Origin: Daucus carota subsp. sativus
Taxonomy: Eukaryota > Streptophyta > Magnoliopsida > Apiales > Apiaceae
NCBI RefSeq assembly: GCF_001625215.2
Contig: NC_030383.2
Location: 44,574,380-44,638,379 of the forward strand
Direction of reading: 5' to 3'
Length of the DNA stretch: 64,000 nucleotides
Every line of letters starts with the position of its first letter. The stretch's first letter is position 1. The translations under genes and the position numbers were made by a program. The notes under the pieces are model-generated. The model was not told where the DNA came from. It searched no databases and saw only the letters and a list, made by a program, of their open reading frames with translations. This document shows, piece by piece, positions 1 to 10,082 of this stretch.

Positions 1-738
1 TTAGTTCAGATGTTAGAAGTTCAGAAAGAAAGAGATGATGCTGTCATTGTCAAAGATGAATTATTAAAAAGGTATGCATCTCTTCAATCAGAACTTGCTA
101 AGGAAAGGGAGATCATTAAGACATGGACTAATTCAGGCAAAACTACTCAGGATATCTTAGGTAGTGGAAACTGGAAGAAGGGACTAGGTTACACTGATAA
201 CTCAGAAGCTGAGTCATCAAAAACAGAGTTTGTTAAAACTCAAAAACCTAAGGTTAAACCTGTTAAATTTGTTGCTGAATCCTCTAAGTCTAAACAGAGT
301 AGACCAGAATCAGAGATTAACAACAATTTAAAAACTGTTAAGCCCAAACAGGTTAACATAGGACTGATGACTCAGAAACAGCTTAAGCATAAGCTTAAAG
401 AGGTAAAGTCTGATAGCAAAGACAAGAAGCCTAGGAAGAATAGAAATGGCAAGGTTGGAATAGACAAGAGTAATAACTACATGCCTGTTCCAAATGCACC
501 TAGGAAGACATGCCATAACTGTGGAAATACTAATCATCTTGCTAATTTTTGCAGGAAGAACAAAGACATTAACTCCTTACCTACAAAGTCTGGAGTTAGA
601 AAAAGTAGTATTAGATATAAACCACAAGATCCATGTTTTCATTGTGGTAGTTTATGGCATTCTATTTATACTTGCAAAGAATATCATAGTTTGTATTATG
701 ATTATTATCAATTGAAACCTTCTTTGAGAAAAGGTTAA
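1..738 (+). CDS. gag: Copia gag, C-terminal part (partial)
   Basis: The frame is open from the first base, so the gag start lies outside the window. Counting from the ATG at 10, the segment has 242 codons: a Lys/Ser-rich basic region followed by two CCHC zinc knuckles, CX2CX4HX4C at residues 168-181 and again at 209-222. These knuckles bind the element's RNA in the nucleocapsid; two of them is usual for Sirevirus-like gags. The frame stops at TAA 736-738. The recognisable continuation of the protein, rich in Asn-Ser-Asp tripeptides, runs on in another frame from about 734. This points to a one-base shift near 730-734 rather than a true gag end. Confidence 0.88.
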   Translation, partial: LVQMLEVQKERDDAVIVKDELLKRYASLQSELAKEREIIKTWTNSGKTTQDILGSGNWKKGLGYTDNSEAESSKTEFVKTQKPKVKPVKFVAESSKSKQSRPESEINNNLKTVKPKQVNIGLMTQKQLKHKLKEVKSDSKDKKPRKNRNGKVGIDKSNNYMPVPNAPRKTCHNCGNTNHLANFCRKNKDINSLPTKSGVRKSSIRYKPQDPCFHCGSLWHSIYTCKEYHSLYYDYYQLKPSLRKG

Positions 739-907
739 TAAAAACTCTGCAAGTACAAACTCTGTTTCAAGTACAAACTCTGATCCAAAGTCTGTTAGCT
801 CAAACTCTGATAAAAATAATTCCGCTGCAAAAGCTAACAAACTTAATAAGGCCAAAGGATCCAAGCAAGTCTGGGTCCTTAAAACTAACAATTAGTGGTC
901 TTTGTGA

Positions 908-3900
908 TTGCAGGGCAACAGGAAGAATATTCTAGTCTTGGACAGTGGATGTTCAGGACACATGACTGGAAATAAGGCCCTGCTGTCAGAGTTTGTGGAG
1001 AAAGCTGGCCCAAGTGTTTCTTATGGAGATGGCAACATAGGAAGGACTCTGGGATATGGCAACATCAATCTTGGAAATGTCATCATATCAAATGTAGCTC
1101 TTGTTCAAGGGCTAAAGCACAATTTACTCTCTGTCAGTCAGATCTGTGACAGAGGATATCATGTTGATTTCTATGAAGAACACAGTGAGATAGTAAGCAA
1201 GTCAACAGGCAAGGTGGCAGTGATTGCTCACAGACATGGAAATATTTATGAAATCCACTTGCCTACAAACTCTGAAGGAAAAGCAATTTGTTTATCTACA
1301 AGAATCTCTGCAGAAGAAAGTTGGAAGTGGCATAAGAAGCTCTCACACCTGAATTTCAACTCCATAAATGAGCTTATAAAGAAAAAGCTTGTGAGAGGAC
1401 TCCCTGAATCACTACTCACATCTGATGGATTATGTGATTCATGTCAAAAGGCCAAGCAGAGAAAGACATCCTTCAAGAGTAAGATTGAATTCTCAATAAA
1501 GAAACCATATCATCTTCTACATGTTGATCTATTTGGACCAGTTAATGTACCATCCATTGCAAGGAAGAAATATGCTCTTGTCATTGTTGATGAGTATACC
1601 AGATACAATTGGGTATATTTTCTTCACTCTAAAGATGAAACAGCCTTGCATCTGATGGATCATGTGAAACAACTGGATCATGGATCTGAAGACAAAGTGA
1701 AGATCATTAGAAGTGATAATGGAACTGAGTTCAGAAATTCAACAATGGAAGAGTTCTGCAAAGAAAGAGGTGTAGTGCAACAATTTTCTGCACCTGGTAC
1801 ACCACAACAAAATGGTGTAGTTGAGAGGAAAAACAGGACTCTTATAGAAGCTGCCAGAACTATGCTTGATGAGGCTAAATTGCCTACTTATTTCTGGGCA
1901 GAAGCTGTTCAAACAGCTTGTTTCACTCAAAATGCAACACTGATTAATAAGCATGGCAAAATCCCATATGAGATGGTGAAGAAAAAGAAGCCAAATCTGA
2001 AGTACTTTCATATATTTGGGTGCAAATTCTTTGTATTGAAGACTCATCCAGAACAGCTTACCAAGTTTGATTTAAAAGCTGATGAAGGCATTTTTGTAGG
2101 TTATCCTCTGATAACAAAGGCCTTCAGAGTCTACAATCTAAGAACCAAGGTGATCATGGAATCCATACATGTGTCATTTGATGACAAAAGAATTATGGGT
2201 TTAGCAGATATGAATGATCATGAAAAACTGCATTTTGAAAATGAAGAAATATTCTCTGATTCAACAAACTCTGATGAACAGTCAAACTCTGACTGTGAGC
2301 AAAATTCAGCAAACTCTGGTGAAAACTTACAGGTTCATGATGATGAAGCAAATGTTGAGGGGGAGCATCAGAATGTTTCAGACTCTAGCTCATCAGAGAA
2401 TGCTGACTTAAACTCATCAGAGAATACTGATTCAAACTCTGATAGCACAAATTCAGGTGGAGCTACAGAGAATGATCAACAGAATCAAGAGAGCATGGAT
2501 CAAGGGGGAGGATCCAATAATGAGAATGGCCAACTTCCACATGCTAGGAAATGGACAAAATCTCATACACCTGATTTAATAATTGGAGATCCAGAAGCAG
2601 GTGTGCAAACAAGGACAGCTACAGCAAATGAGTGTTTACATCATTGCTTTCTGTCACAAACAGAACCTAAGAAAGTGGAGGAAGCTCTTCAAGATGCTGA
2701 CTGGATTCAAGCAATGCAAGAAGAGCTGAATGAGTTTGAGAGAAACAAAGTGTGGACCCTAGTACCAAGACCTAAAGATAGATCCATAGTTGGTACAAAA
2801 TGGGTTTTCAGAAACAAAACTGACAGTGAGGGTGTCATAACAAGGAATAAAGCAAGGCTTGTGGCAAAAGGGTATTCACAACAGGAAGGTATTGATTATG
2901 ATGAGACATTTGCTCCAGTTGCAAGATTGGAGGCAATTAGAATCTTTCTGGCCTATGCTGCTCACAAGAAATTCAAGGTATTTCAGATGGATGTCAAAAG
3001 TGCTTTTCTAAATGGGAAACTGGATGAGGAGGTATATGTTGAACAACCTCCAGGCTTTGTGGATCCAAAGCATCCAGACTATGTCTATAGATTGGACAAG
3101 GCACTTTATGGACTAAAGCAGGCTCCAAGGGCATGGTATGAAACTCTGGCTCAATTTCTTCTTGAAAGTGGATTTACTAGAGGTACCATAGATAAAACCC
3201 TGTTCTATTTGAATCATGGTAATGATCTGCTTTTAGTTCAAATCTATGTTGATGACATTATTTTTGGCTCCACTAATGCTAAACTCTGTCAAAGATTTAC
3301 CAAGCTCATGCAGTCTAGGTACCAAATGAGCATGATGGGGGAACTCGGTTATTTTATGGGTTTACAAGTTAAACAGACTGAAGATGGGATTTTTATCAAT
3401 CAAGCCAAGTATACCAGAAATCTCTTGAAGAAATTTGGTATGCAAGACAGTTCAGCTGCAACTACTCCTATGGCAACAGCAACCAAACTAGACAAAGATA
3501 CTGGTGCATCAGTGGATATCACAAACTATAGAGGAATGATTGGATCCTTGCTTTATCTGACTGCAAGTAGACCAGACATCATGTATGCCACATGTCTATG
3601 TGCAAGATTTCAGGCAGATCCAAGAGAGCCTCATCTGATTGCAGTAAAGAGGATATTCAGATATCTCAAGGGAACCACATCATTGGGATTATGGTATCCT
3701 AGAGAATCAGATTTTAGTCTAATTGGATACTCTGATGCAGATTTTGCAGGTTGCAAAATTGACAGGAAAAGCACAAGTGGGAGTTGTCAATTTCTGGGTG
3801 GAAGACTTGTTTCTTGGTACAGCAAGAAGCAGAAGTCCATTTCAACATCAACAGCAGAGTCAGAGTATATAGCTGCAGGCAGCTGCTGTGCTCAAATTCT

Positions 3901-4189
3901 TTGGATGAAGAATCAACTGTTGGACTATGGGTTATCCTTTTCTAAAATTCCTATTTATTGTGATAACCAAAGTGCTATTGCTATGACAGGAAACCCAGTT
4001 CAACATTCTCTGACAAAGCACATCAGTATAAGATATCATTTTATAAGGGAGCATGTGGAGGAAGGAACCATTGAACTTCATTTTGTTCCCACAGAACAGC
4101 AGCTAGCAGACATATTCACCAAACCACTAAGTGAAGCAACCTTTACTAGGCTGGTGAATGAGCTAGGAATGATATCAGGAACTGAGTAA
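908..4189 (+). CDS. pol: Copia pol polyprotein (protease, integrase, RT, RNase H)
   Basis: The open frame has 1,093 codons; 908 is a TTG just after an in-frame TGA, so it marks where the frame opens and not a real start codon. Domains in order: aspartic protease with DSGCS (D12); integrase zinc finger from H142; integrase core with D207, D270 and E306 (D270 to E306 is the expected D,35,E spacing); reverse transcriptase with YVDD at 780-783; RNase H with SDADFAG near 942-948 and TAESEY. All visible catalytic residues are present. In frame with pol, upstream TAG 893-895 and TGA 905-907 cut it from gag. It ends at TAA 4187-4189. The family makes and integrates a cDNA copy of the element. Confidence 0.94.
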   Translation: MQGNRKNILVLDSGCSGHMTGNKALLSEFVEKAGPSVSYGDGNIGRTLGYGNINLGNVIISNVALVQGLKHNLLSVSQICDRGYHVDFYEEHSEIVSKSTGKVAVIAHRHGNIYEIHLPTNSEGKAICLSTRISAEESWKWHKKLSHLNFNSINELIKKKLVRGLPESLLTSDGLCDSCQKAKQRKTSFKSKIEFSIKKPYHLLHVDLFGPVNVPSIARKKYALVIVDEYTRYNWVYFLHSKDETALHLMDHVKQLDHGSEDKVKIIRSDNGTEFRNSTMEEFCKERGVVQQFSAPGTPQQNGVVERKNRTLIEAARTMLDEAKLPTYFWAEAVQTACFTQNATLINKHGKIPYEMVKKKKPNLKYFHIFGCKFFVLKTHPEQLTKFDLKADEGIFVGYPLITKAFRVYNLRTKVIMESIHVSFDDKRIMGLADMNDHEKLHFENEEIFSDSTNSDEQSNSDCEQNSANSGENLQVHDDEANVEGEHQNVSDSSSSENADLNSSENTDSNSDSTNSGGATENDQQNQESMDQGGGSNNENGQLPHARKWTKSHTPDLIIGDPEAGVQTRTATANECLHHCFLSQTEPKKVEEALQDADWIQAMQEELNEFERNKVWTLVPRPKDRSIVGTKWVFRNKTDSEGVITRNKARLVAKGYSQQEGIDYDETFAPVARLEAIRIFLAYAAHKKFKVFQMDVKSAFLNGKLDEEVYVEQPPGFVDPKHPDYVYRLDKALYGLKQAPRAWYETLAQFLLESGFTRGTIDKTLFYLNHGNDLLLVQIYVDDIIFGSTNAKLCQRFTKLMQSRYQMSMMGELGYFMGLQVKQTEDGIFINQAKYTRNLLKKFGMQDSSAATTPMATATKLDKDTGASVDITNYRGMIGSLLYLTASRPDIMYATCLCARFQADPREPHLIAVKRIFRYLKGTTSLGLWYPRESDFSLIGYSDADFAGCKIDRKSTSGSCQFLGGRLVSWYSKKQKSISTSTAESEYIAAGSCCAQILWMKNQLLDYGLSFSKIPIYCDNQSAIAMTGNPVQHSLTKHISIRYHFIREHVEEGTIELHFVPTEQQLADIFTKPLSEATFTRLVNELGMISGTE

Positions 4190-5596
4190 ACATAATGGTC
4201 AGATCTTTCAAATTTAAATTGTCAAATTACCATATGTATTGCTCACACATCTGCTATGATATACTCTGATTGTTAAACTCTGATGACATTCTCTGATGAT
4301 ATACTCTGTTTGTTATACTCTGATTGACATTCTCTGACGTCATTCTCTGACGATATTCTCTGATGTTTGTAAACTCTGAATCTTGATAAATTATCTCATT
4401 TCTATTTCTCTGAGACAAACAACCTGTGAAGATACTATGAAGCATGATCTGAATTAGTAATCATGAATCTCAGTTAAGTTCTTTAATCCTGATCTCAATT
4501 TTGTGCTGCAATTTGACACTATATGCATGTTAATGTCATTGAGACTCTATTACTTCACATATCTTAATTATAAGTGAGACTGATTAATTTGAATTTTCTC
4601 TCATCAATTAGACAGTAATTATAAACTCTGATGTTTTTGTTACCTATACACACCCCTGCAAATAAGCATGGTACTCCTTTGAGATCTTAGATGTCTATAT
4701 GACAGTGACTGGGAAGACCCAAACATTTACTGGTATTAAGTAATTGCCAAGATTTTATAATCTATGGTGACTAGTCACAATCTCTGATTACTGGAGAAAT
4801 ACTGTTGCAAAAATATATTTAAAGGTCGTGATTCATTTACACTGAAAAGCGTCCTTGAAAAAAAAAAAGGGGGGGGGGGTTAGTTTATTTTATATATTTC
4901 TCCATCAGAGTATGTCTGTTGTCTATGCCTTGAGAGTTTAAATAAATTATTCTTGTCTACCTTATAATTACGAAATTGTGAAATTCTTTAGTCTCTGATC
5001 TCATATGTTAAATCACACACATTATTTCACAAGCACATTATTGAGCTATGGATTTTATGACAAACTCTGATTTTTCGATGAATTTTCTATAAATTATGTC
5101 TTTATTCTGAGGTATTAAGAATTAATTTTCTTTGATGTAAATCTCAGAGTTTAAAATTCGAGAGATTTGATCTTGATTTTTTTTAAATCTTGTAAATTTC
5201 AGGAGTTCAAATATTCAGAGAATGTGAAGAGAGTATTCCAAACGGATGTATTGTTAGTGGGTTTACATGAAAAACATTTTAATAGGAGAACGTGTAATCA
5301 GCATTTATAACTGCACATGTTTTACTGCGCTCATGATTATTACTCTCTTTTCTCCATGCCACTAACTCTCATCTACCAGTTAAAATCTGACAGGTGTCCA
5401 AGTGAACAAAGAGCCATGCGTGTACAGCTAAACAAAATCTGAAGAGTTTATCACATCAGATTTTATTGCTTATTATTCACTTATACACTTAATCTTTACA
5501 CACACTCTCTTCACAAACTCTTACTCTCTTCTCTCTGAAATTCAAATATTCTCTCACACACCTTCTCAAACACCTTCCTTCACAAACTCTGTTCTA
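4190..5596 (+). other. Spacer between pol and the downstream retrotransposon ORF
   Basis: No convincing coding frame. From 4260 to 4380 the sequence is an irregular array of CTCTGAT/CTCTGAC words. A run of 11 A followed by 11 G lies at 4858-4879. The last ~120 bases (about 5480-5596) are CT-rich, with many CACA and CTCT words and no ATG before 5597, resembling a plant mRNA leader. This suggests the downstream ORF may be translated from its own transcript (inference). Confidence 0.7.
4858..4879 (+). other. A11G11 purine tract inside the retrotransposon
   Basis: Eleven A are followed by eleven G with no interruption. It resembles a polypurine tract but is far from the LTR, so it could be a second plus-strand priming site or simply slippage-prone DNA. 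Confidence 0.6.
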
Positions 5597-8500
5597 ATGG
5601 CCACTACAGCTTTTACCTTTGCAGGTGTGGAATTTGTTACCAACAACCATGCTGCCATTCTAAACACTGCCGACGCTCCAAGGGATTATCATCCCATGCA
5701 GCAATTTCTGGCACAGAGTGCCCTTGCTACTGCCCTTACCGCTCCTGCCAGACTCTCAGGAAGCCAAATCATCAATTTTTGGAGGACGGGTCAATACGAC
5801 AATGGTGGTGCAGATGGATCACCATCAATTGTGTTTTCATATGAAGGGGAGGAGTATTCTGTTACTCCAGCCACAGTCAGAGCAGCATTCAATTTGCCAG
5901 AGCATACTGCTTACATCACTAATGGAGATGCAAATCTTCGAACAATGATGACTGATTTGGGCTACAGTGAATCACTTGACAAATTGGGACAATTGAAGCG
6001 TCCAGGGCTCAGAAGGGAATGGAGTTTCTTCTTCGACTGTATCACCAGGGCCTTTCAAAAGAAGTCTACAAACTGGGATGCCATACCAATGGACATGCTG
6101 CAGATTGGGTATTCTCTGATCTACTCTACTAATTTTGATTTTGGTAGATTAGTTCTTAGAAATATTGGTGAAAGAATGCATGAGAATAGACAAGTCATAT
6201 ATTTCTCAAGATTCTGTCAATTATTGTTTAATGCCACTGTTGGTGAGGTGGATTTTGATGTTGATGATGAGATCAAGCCATTCAGGCTTCATAAAAGGGT
6301 GTTTAAGGACCTCATCTCCAAAGATGAGAAGTATCCAATTCAGAGACCCCTTCTAATTCCAGCTCAGGTTAGAGTCAGGATGGATATGCCCCCAGTACAA
6401 CAACAACAACAACAACAACCACAACCACAACAGCCTCAACCTCCAGTCTCTCCTACAATCCCCAAACAACCCAGAACTTCTGCATCCAGGTCTAAAAGGG
6501 CTACAGACTCTGAAGAAAACCCCTCTACTAAGAAGACCAGAACCTCTGTTGCTACACAAGTTCTGAAGACAAAGTCTGATAAACCAGCAAACTCTGATGC
6601 TGTAAACTCTGATGCTGTAAACACTGATCCTGTAAACTCTGCAGCTGCTTCTCCTCAAAAGCAGAAAAGAAGGAGACTGGTTGCTGCCTATGATTATGAT
6701 GATCTTGAACCTTCTCCTACAACAAACTCTGAACATCTACAGACCAGTCCTCAGCCAAAGACAGCTAGATTCAAAAGAAGGGCTAACAAGCCTAAGAGGG
6801 CAAAGGTACCCATCACAGAGATCACAGATTTTACAGTTGAGGAAGAGCAAGCACCATCCACTACAACTCCTGATGATCTATCTCAAGCTCTGATGGTGCA
6901 TCCTATTCAAGCTGTTCCACTCTCAACTGCTACTGCATCTTCTACTTCATCTGAAGTAGATGAGGAAATTATATGCAAGGAACAAGCTACAGCTGAAGCT
7001 GGAGCAACAATGTCTGATTCTCAAATCCCAGTATCTGATCATGGACCTTCCACTCCAATTCCTCTTTCTCCAATGAAAATTCCTGAGGGTGCCATTGTTC
7101 ATGATACAGCTCCAGAAAACTACAAGTCAGATGTTGTAGTTGAGGAATCTGATAAAGTAGCATTGGAAGCACTGGAGTCCCTTGCTAAGGCTGGTGAAGA
7201 GCCTAGCAAATCAAAAGCTGATGCTCAAGAAAAATCTGTTCAAGATCCTGTTGAGAAAGTTGCTAATCCTGCATCTGATAATGATGAGGATGATGACAGT
7301 TCAGATGATGACAATGATAAAAATGATGATGAAGTCCCTCTGTCACATCTACAACAAAAGTGGGAGTCTACGAGCCAATATAATGCCAGGCTGCAAACTC
7401 TGGACACAAACTCTGAGCCACTTCCCAGGGATCTTCAGGTTGATCCACCAAGTGAAGTATGGGATAAACTTTGGCTGAGCCACCAGCATTCTCTGGAGCC
7501 AACTAAAGCTGAAGAATTCTTATCTATGGCAGAGAATAAAATCTCAAACTCTGATGTCATGTCAAGCCTCAAGGCTATAGTTCTTTATCTAAAGACATTT
7601 CATCCTGCTCAAGCTCAGACATCTAAGTCTATAGATGGTCTCAGAACAGAGGTAGCCAGTCTCAAGGAAACTCACACTATGGAGAAGAAAAGGACTCTAC
7701 TACCTCTGAAAGATGATGTTAAGAAGCTGGTGTCTGCAAATGAATCTCTGGAAAAGAGGATGACCACCATTGAGTCTACTCAAGAGAAAATGTCCAAGCA
7801 GCTGGAAGCCATCCAATCTTCACTTTCTCTGATCACATCAATTCTGATTCCTGATGAGGATGATGTCAAAAAGGGGGAGAGAGTAGCTAAAGTCAAATGC
7901 AAGACTACTTCTCAAACTCTGAAGAGAAAGAAGAAGGATGATGATGATGATGTGGATGACTTCACAAAGCACAAGAGATTTCAAGCAGGAACTGGTGGAA
8001 GAGTTTCAAACTCTGACAGTTCAAAATCTAAGCAAAAGTCTGTTCCAGTGCCAACACATAATGTCACATCTGGATCAAAGCACAGACCAGTGGCTGGATC
8101 AGATAGACCATTGACTGATGAAGAACTTGCTAGATTGATCTTTGAACAAGAAAATCCAGAAGCCAAATTGGATTTGGAGTTGATTGCTGCAGAGGAAGCT
8201 GAGCTGAAGAAAGAACATGTTGAAGCTATAAACTCTGGAAAGATTCAAAAGCCTGCAAAATCAACTACCAAGCCAAAAGAAAAAGGGATATTGATTAAGG
8301 AAGCTACTGTTGCTGATCAGAGTTTACCAGTCAAAAAGGTATACTCTGAAGATGAGTATACATCCAAGGGAAAAAGCAAAGTAGATGAACACCTTGAAAA
8401 AGGATTAATTAAGAAGAAGCCTACAACCTCTGACAAGGCTCAAGTTGTAAAGGAAAAGAAATCAGAAGCTGCAATCTCTGACAAAGCTCATGTTGCAGAA

Positions 8501-9376
8501 TCACAAAAAGGAAGATTAACCTCTGACATAGCTCAAGTTAATAAGGAAGCAAAGAAAGACACAACCTCTGATAAAGCTCAAGCTGTGTTCAAACCAACAA
8601 CTACTCCACTGGCAGGATTTGCAAAGCCTAGTCTGATGACTGAGATAAACTTTGAAAAGGGCTCAATTCAACCAATCTCTCGTCAAAAAGCAGGAAGAGA
8701 TAAAGGAGGGCTGGGATCTAAATATGAAAAATTTGATCAGAGTATAGGATCAATGTCAACAGACCCCTCATCTCTCTGTGCTCCCAAGACTGGAGCATTG
8801 CAAGAAAAAATGGACAAACTTGATTCAGTCCAGCTGGTGAAGAATGACAGAGGAGATAACATTCTTATCTACTTCATGTCTGATGGAACAGTGTTTAGAG
8901 TAATTGAAGCTGATCTGTATGCTAAACACTGGGAGGAATTGAGATATGTCTCACACATATTTCAAGTAAAGAACAAGTCATGTCAACACATCTCCAATCT
9001 GCTCAAAGATCAAATCAGAAGAAAGATGGGTATTACAGGAAACAAAAATGCTGGACCTTTCATTCCTAAATACTCTAATCATCAAGGAAAGCTGGTTGAG
9101 ATGAAGAAAAATTCAGCAAAAATAGTAACAATAGCTGGAATCAGAACTCTTGCATTTAATGAAGAGTCTGATAAAGCTTACAATATCAGGCTGGATAGAG
9201 ACTTGAGAAGAAATAAGATATATGATCTCAGAGCTGCAATTTACCAAACTGGAGTTTCAGATCCAGAGCTGAGAGAGATCAAGAGACAGATGATTACAGT
9301 ACTTGAAGAAGCTGAAAGAGAACTCCTCAGAGGATATCTAAAGACAGCAAATGGTGTCTATGAAGCTAAGGAGTAA
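5597..9376 (+). CDS. Extra retrotransposon ORF downstream of pol (env-like position)
   Basis: An uninterrupted frame of 1,259 codons from ATG 5597 to TAA 9374-9376. The N-terminal ~230 residues look like the plant transposon-associated domain often found in such ORFs. A poly-Gln/Pro stretch follows at ~268-285, then a long low-complexity Lys/Ser/Pro region containing Asn-Ser-Asp repeats, an acidic Asp/Glu run at ~561-580, a probable coiled coil at ~680-755, repeated Thr-Ser-Asp-Lys-Ala units at ~940-1000, and a conserved-looking C-terminal region. I see no signal peptide and no convincing membrane span, so it is env-like by position only. In Sireviruses the ORF here is of unknown function. 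Unlike gag-pol it has no break. Confidence 0.85.
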   Translation: MATTAFTFAGVEFVTNNHAAILNTADAPRDYHPMQQFLAQSALATALTAPARLSGSQIINFWRTGQYDNGGADGSPSIVFSYEGEEYSVTPATVRAAFNLPEHTAYITNGDANLRTMMTDLGYSESLDKLGQLKRPGLRREWSFFFDCITRAFQKKSTNWDAIPMDMLQIGYSLIYSTNFDFGRLVLRNIGERMHENRQVIYFSRFCQLLFNATVGEVDFDVDDEIKPFRLHKRVFKDLISKDEKYPIQRPLLIPAQVRVRMDMPPVQQQQQQQPQPQQPQPPVSPTIPKQPRTSASRSKRATDSEENPSTKKTRTSVATQVLKTKSDKPANSDAVNSDAVNTDPVNSAAASPQKQKRRRLVAAYDYDDLEPSPTTNSEHLQTSPQPKTARFKRRANKPKRAKVPITEITDFTVEEEQAPSTTTPDDLSQALMVHPIQAVPLSTATASSTSSEVDEEIICKEQATAEAGATMSDSQIPVSDHGPSTPIPLSPMKIPEGAIVHDTAPENYKSDVVVEESDKVALEALESLAKAGEEPSKSKADAQEKSVQDPVEKVANPASDNDEDDDSSDDDNDKNDDEVPLSHLQQKWESTSQYNARLQTLDTNSEPLPRDLQVDPPSEVWDKLWLSHQHSLEPTKAEEFLSMAENKISNSDVMSSLKAIVLYLKTFHPAQAQTSKSIDGLRTEVASLKETHTMEKKRTLLPLKDDVKKLVSANESLEKRMTTIESTQEKMSKQLEAIQSSLSLITSILIPDEDDVKKGERVAKVKCKTTSQTLKRKKKDDDDDVDDFTKHKRFQAGTGGRVSNSDSSKSKQKSVPVPTHNVTSGSKHRPVAGSDRPLTDEELARLIFEQENPEAKLDLELIAAEEAELKKEHVEAINSGKIQKPAKSTTKPKEKGILIKEATVADQSLPVKKVYSEDEYTSKGKSKVDEHLEKGLIKKKPTTSDKAQVVKEKKSEAAISDKAHVAESQKGRLTSDIAQVNKEAKKDTTSDKAQAVFKPTTTPLAGFAKPSLMTEINFEKGSIQPISRQKAGRDKGGLGSKYEKFDQSIGSMSTDPSSLCAPKTGALQEKMDKLDSVQLVKNDRGDNILIYFMSDGTVFRVIEADLYAKHWEELRYVSHIFQVKNKSCQHISNLLKDQIRRKMGITGNKNAGPFIPKYSNHQGKLVEMKKNSAKIVTIAGIRTLAFNEESDKAYNIRLDRDLRRNKIYDLRAAIYQTGVSDPELREIKRQMITVLEEAERELLRGYLKTANGVYEAKE

Positions 9377-9490
9377 AGTATCTGTAAGTTTTAAAAGTTT
9401 TCTGTTATATAGTTAAACTCTGTTGCATTTGACTTAACTGTTTTGACATCATCAATTATCTGTTAACTTGCACATAACATATTTATGCAC

Positions 9491-9503
9491 AAGTTGGGGG
9501 AGA
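9491..9503 (+). other. Polypurine tract
   Basis: AAGTTGGGGGAGA lies one base before the TG of the 3' LTR, the position where plus-strand DNA synthesis is primed in LTR retrotransposons. Confidence 0.85.
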
Positions 9504-9560
9504 TTGTTAGATATAATTGATGATTACTAATGTTCTTAAAGTTTGTTTTAGAACAGGAGT

Positions 9561-9682
9561 GATCAGAGTTTAAGCTGGAAGCTGATCAGAGTTTGATGAA
9601 GCTGATCAGAGTTTAGTAAAGTCTGACCAGAGTTTGATAAAGTCTGATCAGAGTTTACATAGTCAAGACTCGTCAGAGTTTA
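9561..9682 (+). promoter_or_regulatory. Six TGATCAGAGTTT boxes in the LTR
   Basis: Copies begin at about 9560, 9583, 9603, 9624 (one base different), 9645 and 9671 (shortened), spaced roughly 20-27 bp. They lie 170-290 bp upstream of the LTR TATA box. Clustered repeated motifs in this part of the LTR are a known Sirevirus trait; a regulatory role is inferred. Confidence 0.75.
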
Positions 9683-9848
9683 CACGTGGAAAGAGCTCAG
9701 AAGCGGATATACTTCAAGGAAGGATAGAAGCGGAGGAGTGATTTGCTGACTATGGAAACTAAACAGAAAACTGTAGCAATCTTTGATTGATAGAATACAT
9801 AGCTGATTTATAGGATATCAAATCAGAGATTGATTTTGTAACTGTGTC

Positions 9849-9856
9849 TATATAAA
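9849..9856 (+). promoter_or_regulatory. LTR TATA box
   Basis: TATATAAA in a non-repetitive part of the LTR, downstream of the repeated boxes. Transcription would start near 9880. In this copy the 3' LTR could drive read-through towards the CBF gene. Confidence 0.65.
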
Positions 9857-10082
9857 CACAGAATAGGGTTACTCTATATGAGTTGAGTTATCGAGTACAT
9901 TGTTAAGAACCCTAGCAGCTCTTAGTGATAATATATAAATCACTGAGAGAGTTTTTGTAACTATTCAAGCTTTGTGAATAAGAGTTTATTGTTTTCAATC
10001 TCTTATATTGTCATACTGTGTTACAGATTGTGATCACTATATCATCTTATATAGTGAGTTTATAGGACCTAACAACTTATTT

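Larger units (their letters stand above)
1..10074 (+). mobile_element. Sirevirus-type Ty1/Copia LTR retrotransposon, 3' part
   Basis: The order is gag end, protease-integrase-RT-RNase H (Copia order), a long spacer, an additional long ORF, a polypurine tract and a 3' LTR. The 5' LTR, primer-binding site and gag start lie before the window. Integrase precedes reverse transcriptase, which defines Copia. A large extra ORF between pol and the 3' LTR is the hallmark of the SIRE/Maximus (Sirevirus) lineage. The LTR ends in TGTTAG...CTAACA and is followed by ACTTA, the likely right copy of a 5-bp target duplication; the left copy is outside the window. The copy is damaged at the gag-pol junction, so it is probably not autonomous. 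Confidence 0.93.
9505..10074 (+). repeat. 3' LTR (570 bp)
   Basis: Begins TGTTAG directly after the polypurine tract and ends CTAACA, a perfect 6-bp terminal inverted repeat with canonical TG...CA. It contains six near-identical TGATCAGAGTTT boxes and a TATA box at 9849. The first bases after it, ACTTA, are the candidate target duplication. The 5' LTR is not in the window, so divergence and age cannot be judged. Confidence 0.9.

Noticed and set aside
908..910. TTG as the start codon of pol
   Set aside because: It only follows an in-frame TGA; pol is normally made as part of gag-pol.
6353..6736. Minus-strand ORF of 127 codons inside the retrotransposon
   Set aside because: Shadow of the Gln/Pro-rich part of ORF3; Leu/Arg-rich low complexity.
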